The translations under genes and the position numbers were made by a program. A DNA stretch of 64,000 nt from NCBI RefSeq assembly GCF_051209875.1, contig NZ_JBNTQY010000001.1:2480001-2544000 (forward strand). Direction: 5' to 3'. Below are positions 24,908 to 33,467 of the stretch, one piece after another. Numbering within the stretch: position 1 is the first letter of the stretch; every line of letters begins with the position of its first letter. The notes under the pieces are model-generated. The model was not told the origin of the DNA. It searched no databases and saw only the letters and a program-made list of their open reading frames with translations. This stretch comes from Emticicia sp051209875 (GTDB lineage: Bacteria; Bacteroidota; Bacteroidia; Cytophagales; Spirosomataceae).

Positions 24908-27523
24908 ATGATGAAAAAGTTTCTCCTTTTAATACTTCTTATCGCTTGTTCGTTTAGCTCTTTTAGCCAAATGCCAGGTATGAGTGCCCAACAAGCCAAT
25001 ATCGGACATGTGTATGGCAAAATAGTTGATAGTCTTGGCAAGCCTTTAGAATTTATATCGGTAGTTTTATTGACCAATAAACCCGACCCTGCAACTAAAC
25101 AAAACAAAGAGGTTTTGTTTAAAGGTGTAGTTACGAAAGCCAATGGCGAATTTAGTTTTGAAGAACTACCAATTTTTGGTAAACACAAACTCAAAATTTC
25201 TGCTATTGGGTATAAAACCATCGAAATGCCTGTGGCTTTTCAATTGATGATGAATGGTAAGCCAAATCCAAAGGCTGAAAGTGCCCCGGCCGAGCAAATG
25301 AAAATGCTTAAAAATCTATTAGGCGGTGTTGATAAAGACTTGGGAAATATCAAGTTTCACGAAGATACGCAAATTTTGCAAGGGGTGACTGTTACAGCTA
25401 CAAAGGCTCTTTTTGAATCAGATATTGATAAAAAAGTTTTCAATGTCGAGAAAAACATCGTAACAGCAGGTGGAACGGCAGTTGATATTATGAAGAATGT
25501 GCCTTCGGTACAGGTGGATATTGATGGAAATGTAAAACTTCGCAATGCTTCCCCACAAATATTTATTGATGGTCGTCCAACAACGCTTTCTCTCGACCAA
25601 ATCCCTGCTGATGCCATCGAAAAAGTGGAGGTAATTACCAATCCTTCGGCAAAATATGATGCTTCGGGTGGAAATGCGGGTATTTTGAACTTAGTTTTGA
25701 AGAAAAATAAAAAAACGGGTTATAATGGTATGGTAAACGCTGGTGCTGATAGATTGGGTGGTGGCAATGTGATGGCAAATTTTAACGTACGTCAAAATAA
25801 AATTAACCTTTCGGCAATGGCGATGACCAACCAAATGAGAAGTCAGACAATAGGGGAGAGCAACCGTTTCAGCGATGTCGATGGCATTAAATCTACAATT
25901 GGACAAGATGTGGCAAGTAAAATGAAAGGCGGATTTTTGTTTACGAGATTAGGCTTAGATTATTTTATAACAAATCGTACTACACTTTCAGCAGCGGGAA
26001 TTATTGGACAAGGGAAATTCAAACCAAGTGAAAATATTGATATCAATACTTTCAGAAATGGAATCAAGACTTATAGTAACCGTATTTCAAACAGTGATCG
26101 AGATTTCAGAATGAGAGGGATGCAATTAGGTTTGAAGCATAATTTTACAAAATCAGGTGAAGAATTGACCGCCGATTTGAATTACTTTGGTGGTAAAAAT
26201 GATGGTTCGGGCTTATTCACTACTAATTATTATGGTGATGCAAACAAAATTTATGGTTCACAAATTCAGAAAAACTTATCGAATGGCAAAAATGATTTCT
26301 TAACAATTCAGACCGATTATGTAAGACCGTTTGGTAATAAAGGTTCACTCGAAATTGGTGCGAGAGTTCAAATCAATAATCTTAGAAATATTAACGAAAA
26401 CTCAATCAAGGCCTTAGGGGCAACAGATTTCAAAACAATTAGCTCGGCAACGACTAATTATCAATCAAGAAATGATGTATATGCTGCCTACGTTTCTGTG
26501 GCGGGAGCTTATAAAAAAGTGTTTTCATACAAGGTTGGTTTGCGAGCTGAAAGTTCAAAATATGATGGTAAATTATTGAATACGAATGAGGATTTTAATA
26601 ATAAATTCCCTATTAGCCTTTTTCCTTCAATATTTTTAAGCAAAGATTTGCCAAAAAATCAACAAGTACAAATGAGTTTGACTCGCAGAATCAACCGTCC
26701 AAATTTCTTCCAATTGATTCCATTTGTTGATTATACTGATAGTTTGAATATCACCAAAGGAAATGCAAATTTAGTTCCTGAGTTTACTTATTCATCAGAG
26801 ATTTCTTATACCAAATCTAAAGGTGTAAATACTTTTATAGGTTCGGCCTATTATAAATACACAGATAATTTGATAACAAGATTTTTAGGTCAGGAAACCA
26901 ATCAAATCAGTGGTAAAACCGATTTGATAAACACTTTTATCAATGCCAATTCAAGCAATAATTATGGATTTGAATTAACGGGAATTACAAAACCCAAAAA
27001 ATGGTGGGATTTGACAGCCAATGTGAATTTTTATAATTCAAGAATCAATGTTTCCAATCTTGAAATTGCCTCGACACCCGCACTTTGGAGTATGTTTGGT
27101 AAGTTGAATAACAATTTTAAATTGCCAAAGAAATTTACGATTCAACTTTCAGCTGATTATCAAAGCAAAACCAACTTGCCAATCAATACAGGTGGACAAA
27201 GTTTTGGCCCGCCGAGTCAAGTACAAAGTGCTTCACAAGGATACATCAAGCCTTTTTATAGCGTAGATATTGCAGTGAAAAAGACATTCTTGAAAGATGC
27301 CGCTTCATTGACATTGAGTGTAAATGATATTTTTAGAAGCCGTTATTCAGTACAATATTCTGAAGGAGTTGGATTTACGCAATCTTATTCGAGATTGACA
27401 AATCCCCAAATGGTTCGTTTGAATTTCTCTTACCGTTTTGGTAAAATGGATATGTCATTATTCAAACGTCAAAACATGAAAAGCCAACAAGAGGGTATGC
27501 AGAATGGCATGCAAATGCAGTAA
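24908..27523 (+). CDS. TonB-dependent-receptor-like outer-membrane beta-barrel protein
   Basis: 871 residues with a signal peptide (about 1-21, FSQ). Then a carboxypeptidase-regulatory-like domain (about 32-105), a plug domain (about 155-260; GVTVTA, VFNVEKNIVTAGGTAVDIMKNVPSVQVD, IFIDGRPT, IEKVEVITNPSAKYDASGGNAGILN) and a long beta-barrel ending in Phe-rich FSYRFG and a Met/Gln-rich tail. It belongs to the single-gene outer-membrane barrel group rather than SusC: no SusD follows. A possible uptake gate for an oligosaccharide, glycoside or metal. It is preceded by the same palindrome found at the Nudix regulators, placing it in their regulon. Confidence 0.88.
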   Translation: MMKKFLLLILLIACSFSSFSQMPGMSAQQANIGHVYGKIVDSLGKPLEFISVVLLTNKPDPATKQNKEVLFKGVVTKANGEFSFEELPIFGKHKLKISAIGYKTIEMPVAFQLMMNGKPNPKAESAPAEQMKMLKNLLGGVDKDLGNIKFHEDTQILQGVTVTATKALFESDIDKKVFNVEKNIVTAGGTAVDIMKNVPSVQVDIDGNVKLRNASPQIFIDGRPTTLSLDQIPADAIEKVEVITNPSAKYDASGGNAGILNLVLKKNKKTGYNGMVNAGADRLGGGNVMANFNVRQNKINLSAMAMTNQMRSQTIGESNRFSDVDGIKSTIGQDVASKMKGGFLFTRLGLDYFITNRTTLSAAGIIGQGKFKPSENIDINTFRNGIKTYSNRISNSDRDFRMRGMQLGLKHNFTKSGEELTADLNYFGGKNDGSGLFTTNYYGDANKIYGSQIQKNLSNGKNDFLTIQTDYVRPFGNKGSLEIGARVQINNLRNINENSIKALGATDFKTISSATTNYQSRNDVYAAYVSVAGAYKKVFSYKVGLRAESSKYDGKLLNTNEDFNNKFPISLFPSIFLSKDLPKNQQVQMSLTRRINRPNFFQLIPFVDYTDSLNITKGNANLVPEFTYSSEISYTKSKGVNTFIGSAYYKYTDNLITRFLGQETNQISGKTDLINTFINANSSNNYGFELTGITKPKKWWDLTANVNFYNSRINVSNLEIASTPALWSMFGKLNNNFKLPKKFTIQLSADYQSKTNLPINTGGQSFGPPSQVQSASQGYIKPFYSVDIAVKKTFLKDAASLTLSVNDIFRSRYSVQYSEGVGFTQSYSRLTNPQMVRLNFSYRFGKMDMSLFKRQNMKSQQEGMQNGMQMQ

Positions 27524-27529
27524 TATTTT

Positions 27530-27577
27530 TAAGCAAACTTACTATACAATTTGTGTAGTAAGTTTGCTTAATTTTGT
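27530..27577 (+). terminator. terminator after the outer-membrane receptor
   Basis: TAAGCAAACTTACTA and TAGTAAGTTTGCTTA arms form a 15-bp stem that starts 7 bp past the receptor stop and is followed by ATTTTGTTTTT. It also lies just past the end of the remnant read on the minus strand. Confidence 0.75.
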
Positions 27578-27579
27578 TT

Positions 27580-27735
27580 TTATCTAAATAATAAAGGAGC
27601 GATATAAGCTAAATTTTTTCGCCACAATAAAAATGTATGCCCTCCTTCGATTTCTACGTAATTGTATTTGATGCCATTTTTATCAAACATTTACATCATT
27701 GCTTTATTATTTTTATAGGCCAAAGGGTAACCTTT
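27580..27735 (-). pseudogene. remnant of a secreted esterase (PF00756-like C-terminus)
   Basis: The minus strand encodes about 51 residues in one frame, interrupted by TAA at 27691-27693: IEKGYPLAYKNNKAMM, stop, then MFDKNGIKYNYVEIEGGH and TFLLWRKNLAYIAPLLFR with a terminal stop. YxEIEGGHTxxxWRxxLxxxxPLLF is the closing signature of the esterase-D/acetyl-xylan-esterase group, with GGH carrying the catalytic histidine. The N-terminal two thirds are absent, so this is a decayed fragment after the intact hydrolase at 27743-28627. It suggests a former additional esterase here. Confidence 0.8.
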
Positions 27736-27742
27736 TTCAATC

Positions 27743-28627
27743 CTAATGCACATTCAAATAACCTTGCTGTTTCATCCAATCACCAAAACGCTCAATCCAA
27801 GTATCGGTAGGAATATTTTGTTTTCGCATGCCAAAACCGTGTCCACCTTTCAAATAAGCGTGTAACTCAACTGATTTTTTTGCTGCCAACCAGTCGGTAT
27901 AAATCTGAACACTGTGCGGAGCAAAGCCCAAGTTGTCATCAGTAGCAACCACAACAAAGGCAGGTGGAGCATCTTTAGGGACAGTTTTATTATCTAAGGC
28001 TCCCAAATAAGCATAAATAGGTGCAACGAAATCAGGTCTGTTTTCAGGTGTATAATTGTAAGTTACACCCATTGTGACAGTTCCTCCTGCCGAAAAGCCC
28101 ATTAATCCAATTTGATTGGTCAAAATATTGTACTCTTTTGCATGAGTACGGACATATTCAATCGCTTTTTTACCATCAGCAATGGCCAAAGGGACAATCG
28201 GAGCATTTTCGGCATCCAATTTTTTGAAATCGCCCATTTTTCCAATTAATTCTTTTACAGGGTCTTCAGTTTCGCTTTTTACAACTCGATATTTTAAAAC
28301 AAAAGCCGCTACACCTTTGGCATTGAGCCATTTGGCAACGTCAATACCTTCACTATCAATCGAAAGGGTATGAAAAGCACCACCTGGAGCAATAACTATG
28401 GCTGTACCAGTTGCTAATTCTGGCTTCGGTAAATAAACGGTGAGGGTTGGTTCAGAAACATTGTATATGACTTTGGTATTGAACATATTTTTACTACTCT
28501 CTTTCTCTGACCATGTCCAGTTTTCTGAGCCAGGAGCTTTGCCTTCGTAGAGGCGTATGACTTGTTGAGCATTGGAAATCATGCAAATTCCCAAAACTAA
28601 GATTGACAAAAGGGTTGTTTTTTTCAT
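27743..28627 (-). CDS. secreted alpha/beta hydrolase, acetyl-esterase/xylanase-annotated (BD-FAE-like)
   Basis: 294 residues from the ATG at 28627; the frame remains open upstream but that extension overlaps the next gene and lacks a signal peptide. Signal peptide about 1-20 (SNAQ). Alpha/beta hydrolase with AIVIAPGGAFHTLS (oxyanion region), GFSAGG nucleophile serine (about residue 179), a probable Asp in FVVVATDDNLGF and the histidine in KGGHGFGM. Relatives act on acetyl or feruloyl groups of plant polysaccharides. It is 49 bp after a second esterase gene and upstream of the esterase remnant. Confidence 0.85.
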   Translation of the reverse strand: MKKTTLLSILVLGICMISNAQQVIRLYEGKAPGSENWTWSEKESSKNMFNTKVIYNVSEPTLTVYLPKPELATGTAIVIAPGGAFHTLSIDSEGIDVAKWLNAKGVAAFVLKYRVVKSETEDPVKELIGKMGDFKKLDAENAPIVPLAIADGKKAIEYVRTHAKEYNILTNQIGLMGFSAGGTVTMGVTYNYTPENRPDFVAPIYAYLGALDNKTVPKDAPPAFVVVATDDNLGFAPHSVQIYTDWLAAKKSVELHAYLKGGHGFGMRKQNIPTDTWIERFGDWMKQQGYLNVH

Positions 28628-28676
28628 AGGTTTGAATAGTAATAGGTTATTTTTAGATGGAATTAATGAGATTGGT

Positions 28677-29546
28677 TCATTTACCCATTTGTCTTTTAAA
28701 AAAAGCCCAAGATTCAAGATAGACATTGATGTCATTGGGATAATCGTGTTTGCCACCGATTACTTTTAAAAGCGTCACTTCTGGTTTTCTTTTCTTTTTG
28801 AAGGTATAGCGTTCAATTGTTTTTCCATCAGCAGGGTCATTGTCGGGAAGCAATTCTTTTTTCGGTTCTCCATTGTAGCCTGCTAAAGAAGACCAATATT
28901 GAAAAGTACGAGCCGTAGAGCGGACATATCCTAAGTTGATATTATTGCTCAATTTTACTTCTCCACCTTCATAAGGATTGGTCATATCTGCCGTGCCGTT
29001 GATAATCATTACTGGTAAAGCCATTCGTTTTTCAGCACAATCAATGTTATTTGTATCGGGTAAATTGGCAATGATGGCAGTAATTGCTTTGAATTTTTCA
29101 GGCATGGTAAGAGCCAATTTATAAGCCATGTGTCCACCACCAGAAGTGCCAATCGCAAAAACTTGTTTTTCATTGATTTGAAAATTCTTTTTGAAATAAT
29201 CAAGCATTCCACCGAAAAAAGCATTTTCATTGATATTTTCTAAGTTTGCTGCTGAATTAGCCGTTTTTCGACATTCGTTCCAAAACTTTTTATAACCGTC
29301 AGGATAAACCAATAAGATGTTTTCGGACGGAGCTAAATCTTCTAATTTTTTAGCCCCACCTCTAATTTGTAAACCATTTCCACCAGAACCGTGTAAGACA
29401 AAAATGAGTATTGGATTTTCTTTGACTGGTCTGATAAAATGGAATGTGCGATAGTGGCCTTCAATTAAAAGAGAATCATTGACAATTTGACTTTGAGCAG
29501 AAAAAACTAACAAAAAAGAGAAACAAAAGTAAATGTATTTAAGCAT
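28677..29546 (-). CDS. secreted CE1/PHB-depolymerase-like esterase (feruloyl or acetyl esterase)
   Basis: 289 residues with a signal peptide (about 1-19, SAQS). Alpha/beta hydrolase with FVLHGSGGNG, PDGYKKFWNECR, the nucleophile in GTSGGGHMAY (about residue 135), MIINGTADMTNPYEGG with the acid, and GGKHDYPN with the histidine. This is the LpqC/poly(hydroxybutyrate)-depolymerase-like group that includes bacterial feruloyl esterases. With a feruloyl-CoA-synthase-like gene elsewhere in the window, release of ferulate is a reasonable inference. It is 88 bp past the GH78 gene, beyond a terminator-like hairpin. Confidence 0.85.
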   Translation of the reverse strand: MLKYIYFCFSFLLVFSAQSQIVNDSLLIEGHYRTFHFIRPVKENPILIFVLHGSGGNGLQIRGGAKKLEDLAPSENILLVYPDGYKKFWNECRKTANSAANLENINENAFFGGMLDYFKKNFQINEKQVFAIGTSGGGHMAYKLALTMPEKFKAITAIIANLPDTNNIDCAEKRMALPVMIINGTADMTNPYEGGEVKLSNNINLGYVRSTARTFQYWSSLAGYNGEPKKELLPDNDPADGKTIERYTFKKKRKPEVTLLKVIGGKHDYPNDINVYLESWAFFKRQMGK

Positions 29547-29573
29547 GATAGAGGAGGGTTAGATAAAAAATAA

Positions 29574-29611
29574 TGAGGTGAAAATAAACAATAAATTGCA
29601 TTTTCACCTCA
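29574..29611 (-). terminator. terminator after GH78
   Basis: TGAGGTGAAAAT and ATTTTCACCTCA, 12-bp perfect stem, 14-base loop, 23 bp past the GH78 stop; on the minus strand a T-rich run follows. Confidence 0.75.
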
Positions 29612-29634
29612 CAATTTAAAATACTTTTGGGGAC

Positions 29635-32600
29635 TTAATTCATTATTTCAAATGAATACGTTCCTGAAACTAAAGTCATTTTTACTTGTCCATTTTCAAG
29701 GGTTAAGTTGCTAATTCCGTTACCTTGTGTAAGCACTTTGCCGCTTTCTTTTACTTGATTGATTGCTTTGGCTGGCAAATAGAGTATTGCATTGCTATTA
29801 GGCGGAATCGTTGTTTTATAAACCAATTTATTCCCTTCATAACTCCAAGCACTACTAATTTTCCCATAAACCGAGTCATAATAACCTTTGGCCCAAGTCA
29901 TTGCTTTAGTGGGGTCAGGAGTTGGTTTTAGGATAATTTGCTTGAAAGCAGCCTTTTCAGGACTTCTTTGAATACCTAATGAATAATTATACATCCACGC
30001 CGATACCGCTCCAAATGAATAGTGATTGAATGAATTCATTGAATTATTTCCACCAAAACCATTTTCAACTGTATAAGAATTAAGTCGTTCCCAGATAGAA
30101 GTTGCTCCATTCACTACCGAATATAACCACGAAGGATAGGTTTTTTGTTGAAGTAATTGATAGGCCTCTGCATGATTTCCATTTTCAGAAAGGGCTTCAG
30201 AAATAGATGCTGTACCAATAAATCCTGTCATCAATGAATACGCAGGGCGTTCCACACCTTCGTCATCTTTGTTTTTTCTTTGAATGGCTTCATTCAAATA
30301 TTTTATGGCAAAAGGTTTGTTCTCTTCATTAAATAGACCCAAATCTAAAGGAATGGCATAGGATGCTTGCGTATCAATCAATTGTCCTTTGTCCGATTTA
30401 TCTTCCACGTTTCTGGCACTTGGAGGCCCCATTCTTGCAGTTTTTACACCAGATTTGATAGTTTTATGAGTAGTTTTATCAACATAAACTTCATTAAAAG
30501 TCTTCTTAATTTCCTCATAGCGATTTTTAAAAGCAATTGCATCAGCTGTTTTATTCAAAACGGTTGCAACTTTATTCATGATTTCTAAATCATAAGCAAA
30601 ATAGGTCATCCAAAATAAAGTATTGTCATTTTTATTACCTTCTGGACTTAACCAATCGCCCAACGGTCCTTCGTTCAAAATGCCAGTTGTTTTATCAACT
30701 TTGGTTTCCAAGAATGCCATGTAACGCTTCATCGCATCGTAGTGTTCTTTCAATAATTGTACATCTCCATATTGTTGGTAGCTTTCCCAAGCAACAGTCA
30801 AACCTGCACTTCCCCAAAGTGTACCACCAAAACCACCACCCATCGGTGCAACATCAGTAAATCTGCCGCTTTCGGCTTGTACATCACGCATTGCTAAAAG
30901 ATGTCTTCTTAAAAACAAATTAGCATCGGTCAAATACGTAGCACTTTTTGAGAAAACGGAAATATCACCACTCCAACCCATGCGTTCGTTACGAGCAGGA
31001 GTATCGGTTGGAATGGAAAGGAAATTACTGCGTAATGACCAAGTAATGTTTTTCCAAAGTTTATTGACTAAGTCATTTGAAGTTTCATAATTAGATGATA
31101 ATGCTAAAACTGAACTGATAACTAATCCTTTGACATCTGTTATCGGAATGGCTTGGTCGATTCCAGTGATTTCAAGATAGCGATAACCATGAAATGTAAA
31201 TCTTGGTTGAATAGTTTCATCGCCACCTTTCAAAATATACATATCTTGGGTGAGTGCCGCTCTGATATTTTCCATCATTACCATACCCACATTCTCAGCA
31301 TATTCCTTTAGGTTTGGATATTTTACTTCAGCATATCGCATGGTTATTACCTGACCTTTTTTACCATTTTTTATCAAAATTTGTGGTACACCAACCATAT
31401 TTTGAGCCATGTCATAGACAAACACTTTTGGTCGGACTTCCTCCACTTTTTGAGCAATCATCGTTTTTACAATAGTGGCATTATTGCCCATTTGTCCAAC
31501 GATTTTAAAGTCTTTGTATTCAAAAGTTGATTTTTGCCCACGACCGTCAGTGAAAGTTCCTTGATAAGCAGTACCATCTAAAGGTACTTCAACTGCCGAT
31601 TTCCAAGCACTTTCATTATAAGTAGGTAATGTCCAATCTTTTATTAAAGCTTCTTTGTTGGCATCATAGACTTCTCCTTGAAAATAACTACCGTAGCGAA
31701 TTGGACCATCATTAAAAAATTTCCAATCTTTTGGATTTGAGGTAATTATTTGCTCCGAATCATCAGCGTATGTAATTACTAATTTGCTCAAAAGAGATTG
31801 TCTATCACCAAAATAATTCCAACTTTCACCACTGAAAGTGATGTTTCCACTCCACCAACCTTCACTCAACCACGCTCCGATGGCATTTTTCTCACCTTGT
31901 TTCAGTGCTTCTTTTACATCGTATGTTTGGTACATCAAGTTTTTATTGTACTGAGTCAAACCTGGATTAAAGTAATCATTGCTTACACGTTTGCCATTCA
32001 AATACATTTCGTAAATACCTCTCGCAGTTACATACAAACGAGCTGATTTGATTGCTTTTGCTTGTGTCGAAAATGTACTGCGAAGCATCGGAGCAGCATT
32101 TTTACTTGGATTGGCAAGAATCAAAGCACCACCATTTATCTTATAATTATTGCCTTCGATTTTAACAGCGTTATTTTTGAAAATACCATCGTAGTTTGCA
32201 GAAAGTTTTTCTGTAAATAAGGTATTTGATGGAAAACGATAGTTTTTAATTTCTAAGTCAGAAAAATAAGCCATTTGATTTTCGTTTGTTTGAAAACCAA
32301 TATCTGCCAACATCGGGAAACTGATAAAGTTATTACCACTTCCCACAGGATTTAGATTAAAACCACGAGCCGCAAATGGTGAAGTATTTCCTTCAACTTT
32401 TTCTTTTAGCTTGTTTTCTGCTTTATTTCCATCAATAAATATTTCGAATAAACCAAAATTACATTCTACAAAAACTTTGTGTTTTTCATACTTATTTGCT
32501 TGATGAATAAGTGATTTCGGAATTTCAAGGCTTTTGATTGGAGTTTCTTTTGAGTCATTTTTGGTATAACCTACCCTATAAATGTTCAATTTGGCTAATC

Positions 32601-33264
32601 CATCTGTTGCATCTGAAACGTTTGAAATATCTAACTCAAAAGAAATATAACTTTGATTAGGCGTATTTTCCATTGCCATCAAGTTCAAATCTTTGTCCAT
32701 CAAACGAGCATCATTTCCTCCGAAGAGAAAGGCAGCTTTGGTCGAATTAGAAGCTTTATCGAGCTGAATAGCGTATTGAAATTTATAAACCGACAAATAA
32801 TGAGAATAAAGTACCAAATCTTCATCACCACCGCCAATCCAGTTGGCCCCTGACCATGCCGAAATATCAGGATTCATTAGACCCGTTTCAAACCACGAGC
32901 TATTGGTCGTAATTTTATTGGTATTGTCCCAAACGCTTACTTTCCAAGTATATCGAGTGGTAGCTTTTAGCGGACTTCCAGCATACTCAATACCTTGAGA
33001 AACATCAGAATTTACCTTTTTTGTATCCCAAACGATTTGATTTTTTGAATCTGTAACTGTAATTTGATAAGCCGTTTGAAAATAACCTCTTTTGGCATCC
33101 ATAGCTTTCATTTGCCAAGAAAAATGAGGATTTGAAATGTCAATTCCGAGTGGTTTTTCTTGAGAATCTACTTTTAAATTGTCAATAGAAACATTAGCAA
33201 ATACATTTCCTACAATAGAAAGAATGAGCAAAAATGTAAGCCAATTTGCTTTTGGTTTAAGCAT
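29635..33264 (-). CDS. GH78 alpha-L-rhamnosidase, secreted
   Basis: 1209 residues with a signal peptide (about 1-23). N-terminal fibronectin-like module (VSIDNLKVDSQEKPLGID, about 25-130), a long carbohydrate-binding-type insert (about 140-350), the family 78 N-terminal domain with RLYVTARGIYEMYLNGKRVS and YFNPGLTQYNKNLMYQTYDV, the (alpha/alpha)6 barrel with the conserved PARNERMGWSGD acidic motif (about residue 755), then a C-terminal Greek-key domain. It removes terminal alpha-L-rhamnose from flavonoid glycosides or pectic side chains. The insert makes it longer than most family members (about 900-1000). It is preceded by a motif shared with the GH106-like gene at 47116-50394. Confidence 0.9.
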   Translation of the reverse strand: MLKPKANWLTFLLILSIVGNVFANVSIDNLKVDSQEKPLGIDISNPHFSWQMKAMDAKRGYFQTAYQITVTDSKNQIVWDTKKVNSDVSQGIEYAGSPLKATTRYTWKVSVWDNTNKITTNSSWFETGLMNPDISAWSGANWIGGGDEDLVLYSHYLSVYKFQYAIQLDKASNSTKAAFLFGGNDARLMDKDLNLMAMENTPNQSYISFELDISNVSDATDGLAKLNIYRVGYTKNDSKETPIKSLEIPKSLIHQANKYEKHKVFVECNFGLFEIFIDGNKAENKLKEKVEGNTSPFAARGFNLNPVGSGNNFISFPMLADIGFQTNENQMAYFSDLEIKNYRFPSNTLFTEKLSANYDGIFKNNAVKIEGNNYKINGGALILANPSKNAAPMLRSTFSTQAKAIKSARLYVTARGIYEMYLNGKRVSNDYFNPGLTQYNKNLMYQTYDVKEALKQGEKNAIGAWLSEGWWSGNITFSGESWNYFGDRQSLLSKLVITYADDSEQIITSNPKDWKFFNDGPIRYGSYFQGEVYDANKEALIKDWTLPTYNESAWKSAVEVPLDGTAYQGTFTDGRGQKSTFEYKDFKIVGQMGNNATIVKTMIAQKVEEVRPKVFVYDMAQNMVGVPQILIKNGKKGQVITMRYAEVKYPNLKEYAENVGMVMMENIRAALTQDMYILKGGDETIQPRFTFHGYRYLEITGIDQAIPITDVKGLVISSVLALSSNYETSNDLVNKLWKNITWSLRSNFLSIPTDTPARNERMGWSGDISVFSKSATYLTDANLFLRRHLLAMRDVQAESGRFTDVAPMGGGFGGTLWGSAGLTVAWESYQQYGDVQLLKEHYDAMKRYMAFLETKVDKTTGILNEGPLGDWLSPEGNKNDNTLFWMTYFAYDLEIMNKVATVLNKTADAIAFKNRYEEIKKTFNEVYVDKTTHKTIKSGVKTARMGPPSARNVEDKSDKGQLIDTQASYAIPLDLGLFNEENKPFAIKYLNEAIQRKNKDDEGVERPAYSLMTGFIGTASISEALSENGNHAEAYQLLQQKTYPSWLYSVVNGATSIWERLNSYTVENGFGGNNSMNSFNHYSFGAVSAWMYNYSLGIQRSPEKAAFKQIILKPTPDPTKAMTWAKGYYDSVYGKISSAWSYEGNKLVYKTTIPPNSNAILYLPAKAINQVKESGKVLTQGNGISNLTLENGQVKMTLVSGTYSFEIMN

Positions 33265-33332
33265 TGTATTTAAAATTTATAGGTTAATAAAAAATAGGTG
33301 GCAATATACCATCTGATTATTTTTTAGCTATT

Positions 33333-33345
33333 ATGTACTGTCCTG
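33333..33345. promoter_or_regulatory. shared motif ATGTACTGTCCTG upstream of GH78
   Basis: Lies 69-81 bp before the GH78 start. A near-identical string (ATGTACTGTGCTG) lies 60-72 bp before the GH106-like gene at 50394, and a looser TGTATACTGTCAA lies 31-43 bp before the GH106 gene at 41908. Could be a binding site for a common regulator. Nothing else was found in 33265-33467 except a short AATCGA-TCGATT hairpin near 33440. Confidence 0.4.
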
Positions 33346-33467
33346 TATATAAATACAAACTTTTTGAAAGTTGAAACCTTAACAGAGTTTTTCTAAAAAG
33401 TCGGTATTTGATTATGAATTTGGCAGGCCATTCGTGAATCGACATTCGATTAATTCATAAATCCTTC

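Noticed and set aside
24908..27523. Reading the outer-membrane receptor as a SusC protein.
   Set aside because: The barrel belongs to the single-gene group, the length is under 900 residues and no SusD-like gene follows.
28628..28756. Upstream extension of the acetyl-esterase-like hydrolase.
   Set aside because: It overlaps the neighbouring esterase gene and puts the signal peptide 43 residues into the protein.
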